Assembly: GCA_027068075.1 (NCBI GenBank)
Contig: JAMOUJ010000005.1
Span: 62,001-126,000 of the forward strand
Direction: 5' to 3'
DNA length: 64,000 nucleotides
Source of the DNA: Candidatus Aminicenantota bacterium
Lineage (GTDB): Bacteria > Acidobacteriota > Aminicenantia > S016-38
Both the position numbers and the translations under genes were made by a program. The notes beneath the pieces were generated by a model, which was not told the origin of the DNA, searched no databases, and saw nothing but the letters and a program-made list of their open reading frames with translations. Below are positions 36,205 to 43,672 of the stretch, piece after piece (within the stretch, counting starts at the first letter, position 1; the number at the start of each line of letters is the position of its first letter).

Positions 36205-36746
36205 AGGAATTTGATTATGTATTCCCCTGCGGAATACAGGGAAAGAACCACCGCAAAGTAAAGAAAAACCGTGCCGGCCCTTCCCAGGAAGGGATATTTA
36301 AGACTTAGAATGAGCAGAACCACGGAAATGACTTCTAAGAGCATCTTCTTCTTCCCCAGGGAGGAGGCGGGAATCAACATTCCGTGGCCCGCCGCAATGG
36401 CCCTGAGGCCCGTGACGCCGATTTCCCTCCCCACCAGAATTATCACCGCCCAGGCCGGGGCCAACTTCAAAGCCACCAGGGATATGAAGGAGGAAGAAAC
36501 CAGCAATTTATCCGCTATGGGATCCAGAAGAATGCCCAGGGGAGTGATCTGATTGTTCCTTCTGGCCAGGTATCCGTCCACGAAGTCAGTAAGGGACGCC
36601 AGCAGAAAAAGCGCCAGAGCAAAGAAAGCCCTGCCTTCAAACTCCACCAACAGAATAGCCACTATGAGGGGAACCAGAAATATTCGGAAAACGGTGAGGA
36701 GGTTGGGAAGGTTCAAATTCCTCCTCATCCCTGCTATTTGAGCCAT
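36189..36746 (-). CDS. pgsA: CDP-diacylglycerol-glycerol-3-phosphate 3-phosphatidyltransferase
   Basis: Membrane enzyme of 185 residues making phosphatidylglycerol phosphate, the substrate of PgpA. The CDP-alcohol phosphotransferase motif DxxDGxxARx8GxxxDxxxD is intact: DFVDGYLARR then LGILLDPIADK. NLPNLLTVFRIFLVPL marks the family N-terminus. The chosen ATG (36746) has AGGGGAG just upstream and overlaps dapF by 13 bp; an internal ATG at 36728 is possible. It is the last gene of the amiC-to-pgsA envelope operon, and its stop lies inside a 27-bp tandem duplication. Confidence 0.92.
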   Translation of the reverse strand: MAQIAGMRRNLNLPNLLTVFRIFLVPLIVAILLVEFEGRAFFALALFLLASLTDFVDGYLARRNNQITPLGILLDPIADKLLVSSSFISLVALKLAPAWAVIILVGREIGVTGLRAIAAGHGMLIPASSLGKKKMLLEVISVVLLILSLKYPFLGRAGTVFLYFAVVLSLYSAGEYIIKFLKLSS

Positions 36747-37564
36747 TCTCCCCTGAAGACCACCTCGGCAGGGCCCATCATTTTAATCTCGTCGTCCGTT
36801 ATCTCCACCATAACATCCCCTGCCATGGTTTTCACCCTGACCCTTTCGCCCACGAGGCCCTTCAAATATGCGGCATAGGCAGAGGCACAGGAGCCGCTCC
36901 CCGAAGAAAAGGTCTCACCCACACCCCTTTCCCAGAAGAGAACCTGGATGGTGCCGGGGTCCAGAACCTTCACGAACTCCACATTGGTCCTCTCCGGAAA
37001 GAAGGGATGTTCCTCTATTTCCTTACCCAACTCCTTCCACTCCACCGAGGAGGGCAGGTTCTCAAAGAAGAGGACGCTGTGGGGATTACCCACGGAAACT
37101 ACGGTGATGGGGAAGGTCCGGTTCCCTATGTAAAGGGGATAATCCACTACCTTTTCCCTGGCAACTCCGTCGTCAAAGGGGATCTCCCGGGAGGAAAGTT
37201 TTGGTTTTCCCATGGAAATTTCAAATATGAAACGGTTTCCCTCCCTCTTCATGAGCCGGGCCCTTCTTATTCCGGCCAGGGTCTCAAACTCTACTTCCTC
37301 ACCGTCGTAGCCCTGGTAGTAAACATAGGCCGCTGCGCACCGAAGACCGTTGCCGGAAATTTCCGCTTCGGATCCATCGGCGTTGAATATCCGGAAGGAA
37401 AATTTGTCCCCCTCCCGGGAGAGGATTATCAATCCATCGCTTCCCGCCCCAAAATGGCGGTGAGAGAGTTCCTTGGCCAGTGTGTGGGGATCCCCCTTCA
37501 CCTGGGGTTTCTCAACGATTATGAAATCGTTTCCCAGGGCATGGGCCTTGTAGAACTTCATCAA
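36734..37564 (-). CDS. dapF: Diaminopimelate epimerase with a Cys-to-Ser change at one catalytic site
   Basis: 276 residues with the DapF fold of two similar halves: LGNDFIIVE (10-18), SGNGLRCAAAY with the first catalytic Cys76, SVGNPHSVLF near 157-166, and WERGVGETFSSGSGSCASAY near 211-230. It converts LL- to meso-diaminopimelate for lysine and peptidoglycan. DapF normally uses two Cys; the second sits in an ACGSG-type loop, and here the aligned residue is Ser221 (codon TCG), the loop reading SSGSG. A Cys remains five residues on (Cys226). Activity may be altered. It overlaps htrA by ATGA and lies among peptidoglycan genes. Confidence 0.87.
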   Translation of the reverse strand: MMKFYKAHALGNDFIIVEKPQVKGDPHTLAKELSHRHFGAGSDGLIILSREGDKFSFRIFNADGSEAEISGNGLRCAAAYVYYQGYDGEEVEFETLAGIRRARLMKREGNRFIFEISMGKPKLSSREIPFDDGVAREKVVDYPLYIGNRTFPITVVSVGNPHSVLFFENLPSSVEWKELGKEIEEHPFFPERTNVEFVKVLDPGTIQVLFWERGVGETFSSGSGSCASAYAAYLKGLVGERVRVKTMAGDVMVEITDDEIKMMGPAEVVFRGEWLK

Positions 37565-38973
37565 CCTACCCTCAGGGTTACAAAGAAGGTCTGTTCTCCC
37601 CTGGCCACCGTAAGTAGCACTATATCGCCCTTCCTCAACTGGCCAACCACCGCCTTAAACTCGCCCACGGAGTGGACGGGCCTCCTGTTTATTTCCAGTA
37701 TCACATCCCCGGGCTGAATTCCTGCCCTCTGGGCCGGGCTTCCCGGTTTAACCCTCACCACCTCCACGCCGTAGGGATAAAACCTCTTTAAGCGGCGGGA
37801 AAGGGGAGAAACCTCTATTCCCAGGGGATTTCCCTGGGCAAAATAAGAAGGCGCCTGGGTTTCGCTTCCCAGCACCACCGGGATCTTCATTTCCTTGCCG
37901 TTTCTTATAACCCGAAGGACTATCTTATCCCCGGGGGAATGGCTCATTATGGCTATTTTTAAATCCAGGGGGTTTCTTATCTTCTTACCGTCCACCCCCA
38001 CCACCACATCGTAGCGACGAAGGCCGGCCTTGTCCGCTGGAGAATCCTTCACCACGCTGGTTATTATGGCTCCCTGCGTGGTCTTAAGGCCCAGGGCCTT
38101 GGCCATGTCCTCGTTGACCGCCTGCATCTGAACTCCCAGGAAGGGCCTCACCACCTTCCCGTTCTTCATGAGGTCCCCTATGACCTTCCTGGCCAGATTG
38201 GAGGGGATGGCAAAGCCGAGCCCCATGAAGCCTCCGGTTTCGGTCTGGATGGCGGCATTGACCCCTATAACTTCACCCTTCAGGTTTACCAGAGGCCCTC
38301 CGCTGTTTCCCCGGTTTATGGCGGCGTCGGTCTGAATAAAGTCCTCGTACTCGGAAAGGGGGAGTTGCCTTCCCTTGGCGGAAATAATCCCTGCGGTCAC
38401 CGTATAATCCAGTCCCAGGGGATTACCCACCGCCAGGACCCATTCCCCCACTTTTATTTTTGAAGAATCTCCCCAGGTGATGTGGGGTAGATTCTTAGCA
38501 TCTATTTTCAAAAGAGCCAGGTCGGATTTCTTGTCGGTTCCCAGGATTTTCGCTTTAAATTTCTTCCCGTCAAAGAGTTTAACCATGACCTTCTTGGCTC
38601 CCTGCACCACATGGTTGTTGGTGACTATGTATCCTTCTGGAGATATCAAAAAGCCGGATCCCAATCCCTTCAGGATTTCCTTTCTCCTGGGGGAAGGATT
38701 AGTATCTCCGAAAAACCAGCGGAAAAACGGATCGGAGAAGAAGTCTCCAAAGGGGGAGGTATATTCCACCACGGCCTCCGTCTCCACCCTCACCACCGCC
38801 GGCTTCACCTTCTCCGCCACCTTGACGAAGACTTCGTTGAAGGGGAGGTTTTCGTCGGCGAAGACCACCGGAGTTTTCGTTTTCTCAGCGGCGGGTCTTG
38901 AAACCGTGGTGCCTATAAGAATCCCCAGAATTAAAGCGATGCCCAGGGCCAGGGCTATTCTAAATTTTCTCAT
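37561..38973 (-). CDS. Periplasmic serine protease HtrA/DegP family (Do-like)
   Basis: 470 residues: signal anchor (5-22), trypsin-like domain with His121 (TNNHVV), Asp151 (KSDLALL) and Ser224 (RGNSGGP), then two PDZ domains (~265-350 and ~385-465), the DegP/DegQ layout. It degrades or refolds damaged envelope proteins. An Arg/Phe-rich insert (FFSDPFFRWFFGD, 78-90) corresponds to the LA loop. The ribosome site AGGAAGGAGG and an extended -10 at 38992-39000 give it a possible private promoter inside the envelope operon. Confidence 0.95.
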   Translation of the reverse strand: MRKFRIALALGIALILGILIGTTVSRPAAEKTKTPVVFADENLPFNEVFVKVAEKVKPAVVRVETEAVVEYTSPFGDFFSDPFFRWFFGDTNPSPRRKEILKGLGSGFLISPEGYIVTNNHVVQGAKKVMVKLFDGKKFKAKILGTDKKSDLALLKIDAKNLPHITWGDSSKIKVGEWVLAVGNPLGLDYTVTAGIISAKGRQLPLSEYEDFIQTDAAINRGNSGGPLVNLKGEVIGVNAAIQTETGGFMGLGFAIPSNLARKVIGDLMKNGKVVRPFLGVQMQAVNEDMAKALGLKTTQGAIITSVVKDSPADKAGLRRYDVVVGVDGKKIRNPLDLKIAIMSHSPGDKIVLRVIRNGKEMKIPVVLGSETQAPSYFAQGNPLGIEVSPLSRRLKRFYPYGVEVVRVKPGSPAQRAGIQPGDVILEINRRPVHSVGEFKAVVGQLRKGDIVLLTVARGEQTFFVTLRVG

Positions 38974-38991
38974 GGTTAACCTCCTTCCTAA

Positions 38992-39000
38992 ATTTTAACA
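38992..39000 (-). promoter_or_regulatory. Extended -10 promoter upstream of htrA
   Basis: Minus strand TGT-TAAAAT (39000-38992) at the end of murI, about 13 bp ahead of an AGGAAGGAG ribosome site. No -35 box is clear. Confidence 0.4.
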
Positions 39001-39798
39001 CAAGGAGAACTTCCTCTCCTCTATCTTAACCTTCCGCCCCAGGAAGAGGGAGGAAACCCGCTCAAATTTTTCCAGGAAGTCCGTCACGAAGAAAAGGTCA
39101 TCTTCGTGGGATGGGGAGGACCTAAGAAGTTTTCTTTCTTTCAGTATTTTCTTCAACTCCAGGCCCACGGCCTGGCCGGACTCCACCAGAACCTTGTCCT
39201 GGCCCACCGCCAGGGAAATGGCTTTTTTTATCACAGGATAATGGGTACAGCCCAGGATCAGGGTATCTATTCTGTCACTCCACCCCTGGAGGTATTCCCG
39301 GGCCACCATACGGGTAACCGGATGGTCTATCCACCCCTCTTCCACCAGGGGAACGAAAAGGGGGCAGGCCCTGGAGTGAACCTCAGCCCCTCCCTCCCGG
39401 AGAATCTTCTGATATTTCTCACTCCTTATGGTAGCCTCCGTTCCAATAACCCCGATTTTACCCCGGGGACTCATTTCCAAGGCCCTTCGGGCGCTGGGCT
39501 CTATGACCCCCAGGATCACCAGATCAGGGTACCTTTTCCTGAGTTCCTCTATGGCCACCGAGGAGGAGGTGTTGCAGGCCACCACCAGAGATTTTATGTT
39601 GAAATTAAGCAGAAACTCTGCGTTTTCTAAAGAAAACCTCACGATGGTTCTCCTGGATTTCGTCCCGTAGGGAAGGCGGGCAGTATCCCCCAGATAAACG
39701 AATCTCTCTTGGGGCAGGATCTCCTTAAGGGCCTTGTAAACCGTAAGCCCTCCTATCCCTGAGTCAAATATTCCTATGGGGTTCTCACTCTTCTGCAT
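38995..39798 (-). CDS. murI: Glutamate racemase
   Basis: Cofactor-independent racemase giving D-glutamate for peptidoglycan. 267 residues with IGIFDSGIGGLTVYKAL at the N-terminus (Asp/Ser acid-base residues), LGDTARLPYG, the first catalytic Cys in VACNTSSS (~73-80) and the second in LGCTHYPV (~182-189). Both Cys are intact, in contrast to the neighbouring dapF. It overlaps the GerMN-domain gene by 14 bp and is followed by htrA after 21 bp. Confidence 0.95.
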   Translation of the reverse strand: MQKSENPIGIFDSGIGGLTVYKALKEILPQERFVYLGDTARLPYGTKSRRTIVRFSLENAEFLLNFNIKSLVVACNTSSSVAIEELRKRYPDLVILGVIEPSARRALEMSPRGKIGVIGTEATIRSEKYQKILREGGAEVHSRACPLFVPLVEEGWIDHPVTRMVAREYLQGWSDRIDTLILGCTHYPVIKKAISLAVGQDKVLVESGQAVGLELKKILKERKLLRSSPSHEDDLFFVTDFLEKFERVSSLFLGRKVKIEERKFSLC

Positions 39799-40345
39799 AA
39801 CTGAGGTCCTGGAAAAAGGGATACTTCAAACTGATGTGGCCGAAAAGGGTTTGTCTTTCCATCCCCCCCACCACGAGTTTAACCTTTTTCACCGCCTCCA
39901 GGTTGTAGGTCAGGGAATCCACCAGGGAATAAATGGTCAGCAGTTCGTATTGACTGCCGAAGCCCTGGCCTGGAAGGACTATGTCCACCACGGCCTCCCC
40001 GTTTACGATAAAAACCCTCCGGGCCTCTCCTCCGGGGGGAAAGGGGGAGAGGGCTCCCGAAGGAGGCTCCTTCAACTGGGCAAGTATTCTCAAAGCCTTT
40101 TCCTCCGGGCTCCCGGCCTTCTCTATTTCCCGATCCTGCTTCTTGAGGTATCCCTCCGGGGAGGGGAAAAAGAGGACCACCTCCTCCCCTTCCACCTTAA
40201 CTGTCTCCTCCTTCTGAGGAGGTTTCTTCACCGGGGTGGAGCCCTTCTCTTCCTGGCCTCCTCCCCGGGAAAACAGGTAAACCGCCAGGGAAACCAGAAG
40301 GGCGAGGGCAACAACCACCAGGAGCAGAATCGGAATCTTTTTCAT
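39785..40345 (-). CDS. Anchored GerMN-domain protein
   Basis: 186 residues: single membrane anchor (5-25), Lys/Pro/Glu-rich linker (~30-50), then a GerMN domain (~55-175) with VVLFFPSPEGYLKKQ, EKALRILAQLKEPP and VVDIVLPGQGFGSQYELLTIYSLVDSL (quoted in part: GFGSQYELLTIYSLVDSL). In non-sporulating diderms GerMN proteins occur beside amidase and peptidoglycan genes and are thought to act in cell-wall metabolism. Here the amiC-gerM-murI order, with a 1-bp overlap after amiC, supports that. Confidence 0.85.
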   Translation of the reverse strand: MKKIPILLLVVVALALLVSLAVYLFSRGGGQEEKGSTPVKKPPQKEETVKVEGEEVVLFFPSPEGYLKKQDREIEKAGSPEEKALRILAQLKEPPSGALSPFPPGGEARRVFIVNGEAVVDIVLPGQGFGSQYELLTIYSLVDSLTYNLEAVKKVKLVVGGMERQTLFGHISLKYPFFQDLSYAEE

Positions 40346-41379
40346 CAGCGCAGACTTTCCATGTATTTTTTAATCCCCCTCAAAATGGCCTCCTCAAGCC
40401 TCCGGCGGTATTGGGGAGAGTTTAAAAGTTTTTCTTCCTCGGGATTGGAAATAAAATCCACCTCCACCAGCACCGCGGGCATGGTGGCACCCATGAGAAC
40501 GGCGAAGGGGGCCTGTTTTACGCCCCGGTTGGCCACTCCAATCTCCGAAGCCAGTTCGTCCTGGATGGCTTCCGCCAGTTTACTGGACTGGTAAAGATAC
40601 TGGTTCTGGGCCATGTCCCACAGGATGAGTCCTATGTCCGAATTGGGGGCGCTCTTTATCTCCCCCATGTTTTCCTTGTAGGCCAGCAACCTGCTTTCCC
40701 TGTCGGTGGCGCTGGAACTGAGGAAGTAGGTTTCCGGCCCCCGGACGGATGGGTCGTCGCTGTAGTTGAAGTGAATACTTACGAACATGTCGGCTTTAGC
40801 GTTGTTGGCTATGGCAGTTCTTTCGTCCAGACCCACGAAACTGTCATCCCGGCGGGTCAGAATAACCCGCACCCCCAGCCTGGACTCTAAAAGAGCCTTA
40901 AGTTCTTTGCAGAAAATCAAGGTGAGGTCCTTTTCCCTGGTGCCTCCCCTTCCCACGGCTCCCTCCTCCTGGCCTCCGTGTCCGGGGTCAAGGACTATGG
41001 TTCGCAGCGTGTACTTCACTATCCTTCCCCCGGGCCGTGGGCGAACATCCACCACTATGCGGAAGGGATCCTGAAGTTCAGCGATTTTCCACACCGAAGA
41101 TTTCTTGAATTTAAGGGTGAGGAGCGTTCCCCCCTCCAGGGATGCTGCCTGAAGGGAAGTTAGAAACTGGCTATCGGTGGCAGGGATGGATTTAACGGAA
41201 TGGTTGCCCTTTATCAGAATTTGAAGGAAAAACTCTCCATACTGTCGGACGGAGTAGCGGAGGGGAGTGGACGACTCCACCACCAGCCTTGAAAAACCCT
41301 GGTGGTCTGACCACCGAACCTTCAATTCTGCCGCCTGGAAGAGAAAAAGAAGGAGTAAAAAAACACTCAGTTTTCTCAT
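40345..41379 (-). CDS. N-acetylmuramoyl-L-alanine amidase (AmiC-like)
   Basis: 344 residues: signal peptide (to ~18), an AMIN domain (~20-110; RLVVESSTPLRYSV) for cell-wall targeting, and a zinc Amidase_3 domain (~125-340) with [16 protein letters not shown] (His, Glu), MFVSIHFNYS (His) and VLVEVDFISNPEE (catalytic Glu region). It cuts peptide stems from glycan strands during cell separation. First gene of the envelope operon. A TAAAAT hexamer lies 9 bp before the ATG, just past the T run of ssrA, so it may have a leaderless start or depend on read-through from ssrA. Confidence 0.93.
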   Translation of the reverse strand: MRKLSVFLLLLFLFQAAELKVRWSDHQGFSRLVVESSTPLRYSVRQYGEFFLQILIKGNHSVKSIPATDSQFLTSLQAASLEGGTLLTLKFKKSSVWKIAELQDPFRIVVDVRPRPGGRIVKYTLRTIVLDPGHGGQEEGAVGRGGTREKDLTLIFCKELKALLESRLGVRVILTRRDDSFVGLDERTAIANNAKADMFVSIHFNYSDDPSVRGPETYFLSSSATDRESRLLAYKENMGEIKSAPNSDIGLILWDMAQNQYLYQSSKLAEAIQDELASEIGVANRGVKQAPFAVLMGATMPAVLVEVDFISNPEEEKLLNSPQYRRRLEEAILRGIKKYMESLR

Positions 41380-41405
41380 ACAGGGTTTATTTTAACATAA
41401 AAAAA

Positions 41406-41752
41406 TGGAGGCGGCGGGACTCGAACCCGCGTCCAGAGGTGGCGATCCCAGGGCCTCTACATGCTTAGCCCCTTCTTTTTTAATTCGCCCTTCCTCGCCC
41501 GAAGGGGCAGGGCTCGGAAGGACTATCCCCCTCGTTCTCGTTCCGGGAATCGGGGGAAGGTTCCCGGAACAACCCTGCTATTTGTCGCCTGCTGAGCCCC
41601 GCAGGGAAGGGCTTCAGCAGACGGCTGCCTCACTTAGGCAGCGAGAGCGAAATCGTTCGCACTTATTGTGTTGCCGCCTGTTTTACGAGGTTGACGGCAC
41701 CTCGGCATGCAGCCCTGTAACCGCTGCACCCCTGTCGATTCCAGTCGCCCCC
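41406..41752 (-). ncRNA. ssrA: Transfer-messenger RNA (tmRNA)
   Basis: One-piece tmRNA. The 5' end GGGGGCG pairs with CGCCTCC at the 3' end to form the acceptor stem, followed by discriminator A. The T-arm GCGGGTTCGAGTCCCGC is perfect, and the 5' part reads ACTGGAATCGACAGGGG as in other tmRNAs. The mRNA-like part encodes the tag ANDFALAA (resume codon GCG, stop TAA), with the stop in a GCTGCCT/AGGCAGC hairpin. CCA is not encoded; a T run follows directly. Rescues stalled ribosomes with SmpB, which is not in this window. Confidence 0.95.
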
Positions 41753-41760
41753 TTTTAAAT

Positions 41761-41789
41761 ATTATAAAGCAAAAGAAGGAATTTTTCCA
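41761..41789 (-). promoter_or_regulatory. Promoter for ssrA
   Basis: Minus strand: TGGAAA (41789-41784), 17-bp spacer, TATAAT (41766-41761), 8 bp before the mature 5' end of tmRNA, as expected for a stable RNA. Confidence 0.65.
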
Positions 41790-41792
41790 GTC

Positions 41793-42497
41793 TCAATCCA
41801 GACCCAGGGCTTTCTCCAGTTCCTGGACTTCCCGGGGGGTCAGGGCCCGGGCCTGCCCACTTCTGAGGCTTCCCAACTTCAGGGGTCCCAGGCTGAGCCT
41901 TGCCATGGCCATAACGGAAAGCCCCCTCCGCAGGAAAATAGTCTTCAAGCGGGAGGGAAAGCGATGGGTAAAGACCAGCAAAAGGGAAACCTTATCCCCC
42001 CGGCGGGATTCGGTGAGGATCTTCTCCACCTTCACCGTCCTTCCGTAAACTTTCATTCCCGAGAGGATTTTTTCCCTGTCCCTGTCGCCCCAGCGGCCCT
42101 TCACCTTTACCCTGTAAAGGGAGGGGAGGTCCACCCTGGCCAGGGCCCTGGTGAGGCGGGGCTGATTGTGGAGAAGAATCAGGCCGGAGGCGAACTTGGG
42201 AAGGAGGGCATCGGGATAAACCCGGAAGGCCAGTTTTTTAAAGAAGGGGTAAATTCCGTCCGGGGCGAAGAAGGAACTGTTGTAATCCTTGGGTTTGTGG
42301 GCCATGTAAATGAGGGGCCTGGATGGCAGTTTCACCCTGAGGTTGGCGAAGTAAACCACGGATCTTTGCGGATCCACCCTCCGGGAAGGATCGGTCACCA
42401 CCTCCCCATCCACCACCACGGAGCCTTCCTTTATTATCTCCGCCGCCTCCTTCCGGGGAGCCACCCCCGCCGCCTGGAGAAATTCGTCAAGCCTCAT
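41793..42497 (-). CDS. RsuA/RluB-family pseudouridine synthase-like protein lacking the catalytic Asp
   Basis: About 234 residues from the ATG at 42497 (RLDEFLQAAGVAPRKEA, an S4 RNA-binding domain). The catalytic domain follows with YMAHKPKDY (63-71), where the family has KPxG. In RluB the catalytic Asp lies in GRLDxxTxGLLL; here the same stretch reads ALLPKFASGLIL, so the Asp is Pro100. The TNDG turn is also lost (HNQP). It sits directly after scpB, the usual place of rluB, but is probably inactive as a synthase and may act as an RNA-binding factor. A start 33 bp upstream is open but less family-like. Confidence 0.75.
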   Translation of the reverse strand: MRLDEFLQAAGVAPRKEAAEIIKEGSVVVDGEVVTDPSRRVDPQRSVVYFANLRVKLPSRPLIYMAHKPKDYNSSFFAPDGIYPFFKKLAFRVYPDALLPKFASGLILLHNQPRLTRALARVDLPSLYRVKVKGRWGDRDREKILSGMKVYGRTVKVEKILTESRRGDKVSLLLVFTHRFPSRLKTIFLRRGLSVMAMARLSLGPLKLGSLRSGQARALTPREVQELEKALGLD

Positions 42498-43002
42498 CGC
42501 CCTGAATCTCCCCCAGGGAATTGAGACCAAAAACCTTTAAGAACTCCTCCGTGGTGGCGTAGAGAAAGGGCCGTCCCGCCAGTTCCCTCCTCCTGCCCAC
42601 GGCCTTGACCAAGCCCCGGGAAATCAGCGTCTGGAGAGGCACCGAGGAATCCCTCCCCCTTATGGCGTTTATTTCCGGTAGGGTAATGGGCTGGCGGTGG
42701 GCTATTATGGCCAGGGTCTCCAGCGCTGCCCTGGAAAGCCTCCTGCGCCGCACGGGTCCCAATCGGTTGAGTTCCTCAAACAACTCCTCCTTGGTGGCCA
42801 GAACGGCTCCCCCGGCCACCCTCTCCAGGCGAAGTCCCCGATCCTCCCTTTCCAGATCCTCCTGGATCTCGTCCAGGGCTTTTTCCACCATGGAAGGGGA
42901 AACCTCCAGTTTCTCACAAACCTCCTCCACGCGGAGGGGCTTTTCCGAAAGGAAAAGATAGGCTTCAAGGACGGCTTTAAGTCTTGGCAATCTCATTTTC
43001 AA
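42487..43002 (-). CDS. scpB: Segregation and condensation protein B
   Basis: 171-residue ScpB, a dimeric double winged-helix protein that with ScpA and SMC forms the bacterial condensin. Seen: LKAVLEAYLFLSEKPLRVEE (8-27), the family turn with EELFEELNRLG, the well-conserved LSRAALETLAIIAHRQPIT (~88-106) and INAIRGRDSS near 110. It overlaps scpA by 26 bp and the rluB-like gene by 11 bp. No smc gene is in the window. Confidence 0.93.
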   Translation of the reverse strand: MKMRLPRLKAVLEAYLFLSEKPLRVEEVCEKLEVSPSMVEKALDEIQEDLEREDRGLRLERVAGGAVLATKEELFEELNRLGPVRRRRLSRAALETLAIIAHRQPITLPEINAIRGRDSSVPLQTLISRGLVKAVGRRRELAGRPFLYATTEEFLKVFGLNSLGEIQGDEA

Positions 43003-43672
43003 AGGCTTCCCGTGACCATATAAAAATTTCGGAAAAGGGAATCTCCTGTATGGCTATTATATCCCCCTGGCGAAGCATTTCCAGAAGAAGGAAAAAGGCG
43101 AATATGGCCTCCTCCCCGTCCCGGCATATGGAAACCAGATTTCCCAGGGAAAGTTTCCCCTTACTCTCTATCTCCTCCCTAACCCTCTCCATGAACTCCG
43201 AAAAATCCCTTCTTCCCACGGTCTTTTCCAGTTCCCGGCGGGCGGCTTCCCTCCTCAGAATGGAAAAATACGCCTCGGTGAACTCCTCCAGGTCCCCCAC
43301 CACCTCTTCCCGGGCAGGAACCCCCTCCCTGCGGTGGTGGAAAACCCTCCACCTCCTCCGGTGGAGTTCCTCCAGCCTCTCCCGCCACTTCTCCACCCAC
43401 GGGGGCATCCCCTTTTCCTGGGGCGGCGGTTCCTCTTCGGGTTTGAAATCCTGTGAAGGGATGAGGAAGGCCAATTTTATGGAAATCAGGAGGGAAAGAA
43501 GATAAAGGTAATGGGCGGCCCTGTTTATGTCCACCCGGGGAGCCCTGGAATACTCCAGGAGTTGCCGGGCTATGTAGAGGAGGGATACTCTCTTTATGTC
43601 CACTATGCTCTTTTTGACCAACTGGTAGAGGGTCTCCAGGGTCCCCTCAAAGCCGTCAAATTTTAATTCCAA
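42977..43672 (-). CDS. scpA: Segregation and condensation protein A
   Basis: 231-residue kleisin that bridges the SMC heads. N-terminal FDGFEGTLETLYQLVKKSIVDI (first part FDGFEGTLETLYQLV, 5-19) is the ScpA hallmark FxGPLDLLL in diverged form. The middle region binds ScpB, and a C-terminal winged helix ends IAIQEIPFSEIFI. Starts 17 bp inside trpS and runs 26 bp into scpB, so trpS-scpA-scpB-rluB-like form a tightly coupled unit. Confidence 0.92.
   Translation of the reverse strand: MELKFDGFEGTLETLYQLVKKSIVDIKRVSLLYIARQLLEYSRAPRVDINRAAHYLYLLSLLISIKLAFLIPSQDFKPEEEPPPQEKGMPPWVEKWRERLEELHRRRWRVFHHRREGVPAREEVVGDLEEFTEAYFSILRREAARRELEKTVGRRDFSEFMERVREEIESKGKLSLGNLVSICRDGEEAIFAFFLLLEMLRQGDIIAIQEIPFSEIFIWSREAFENEIAKT

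Noticed and set aside
41406-41440. Possible tRNA gene, from a perfect T-arm and acceptor end
   Set aside because: No anticodon arm follows; the 5' partner of the acceptor stem is 340 nt away, so it is the 3' part of tmRNA.
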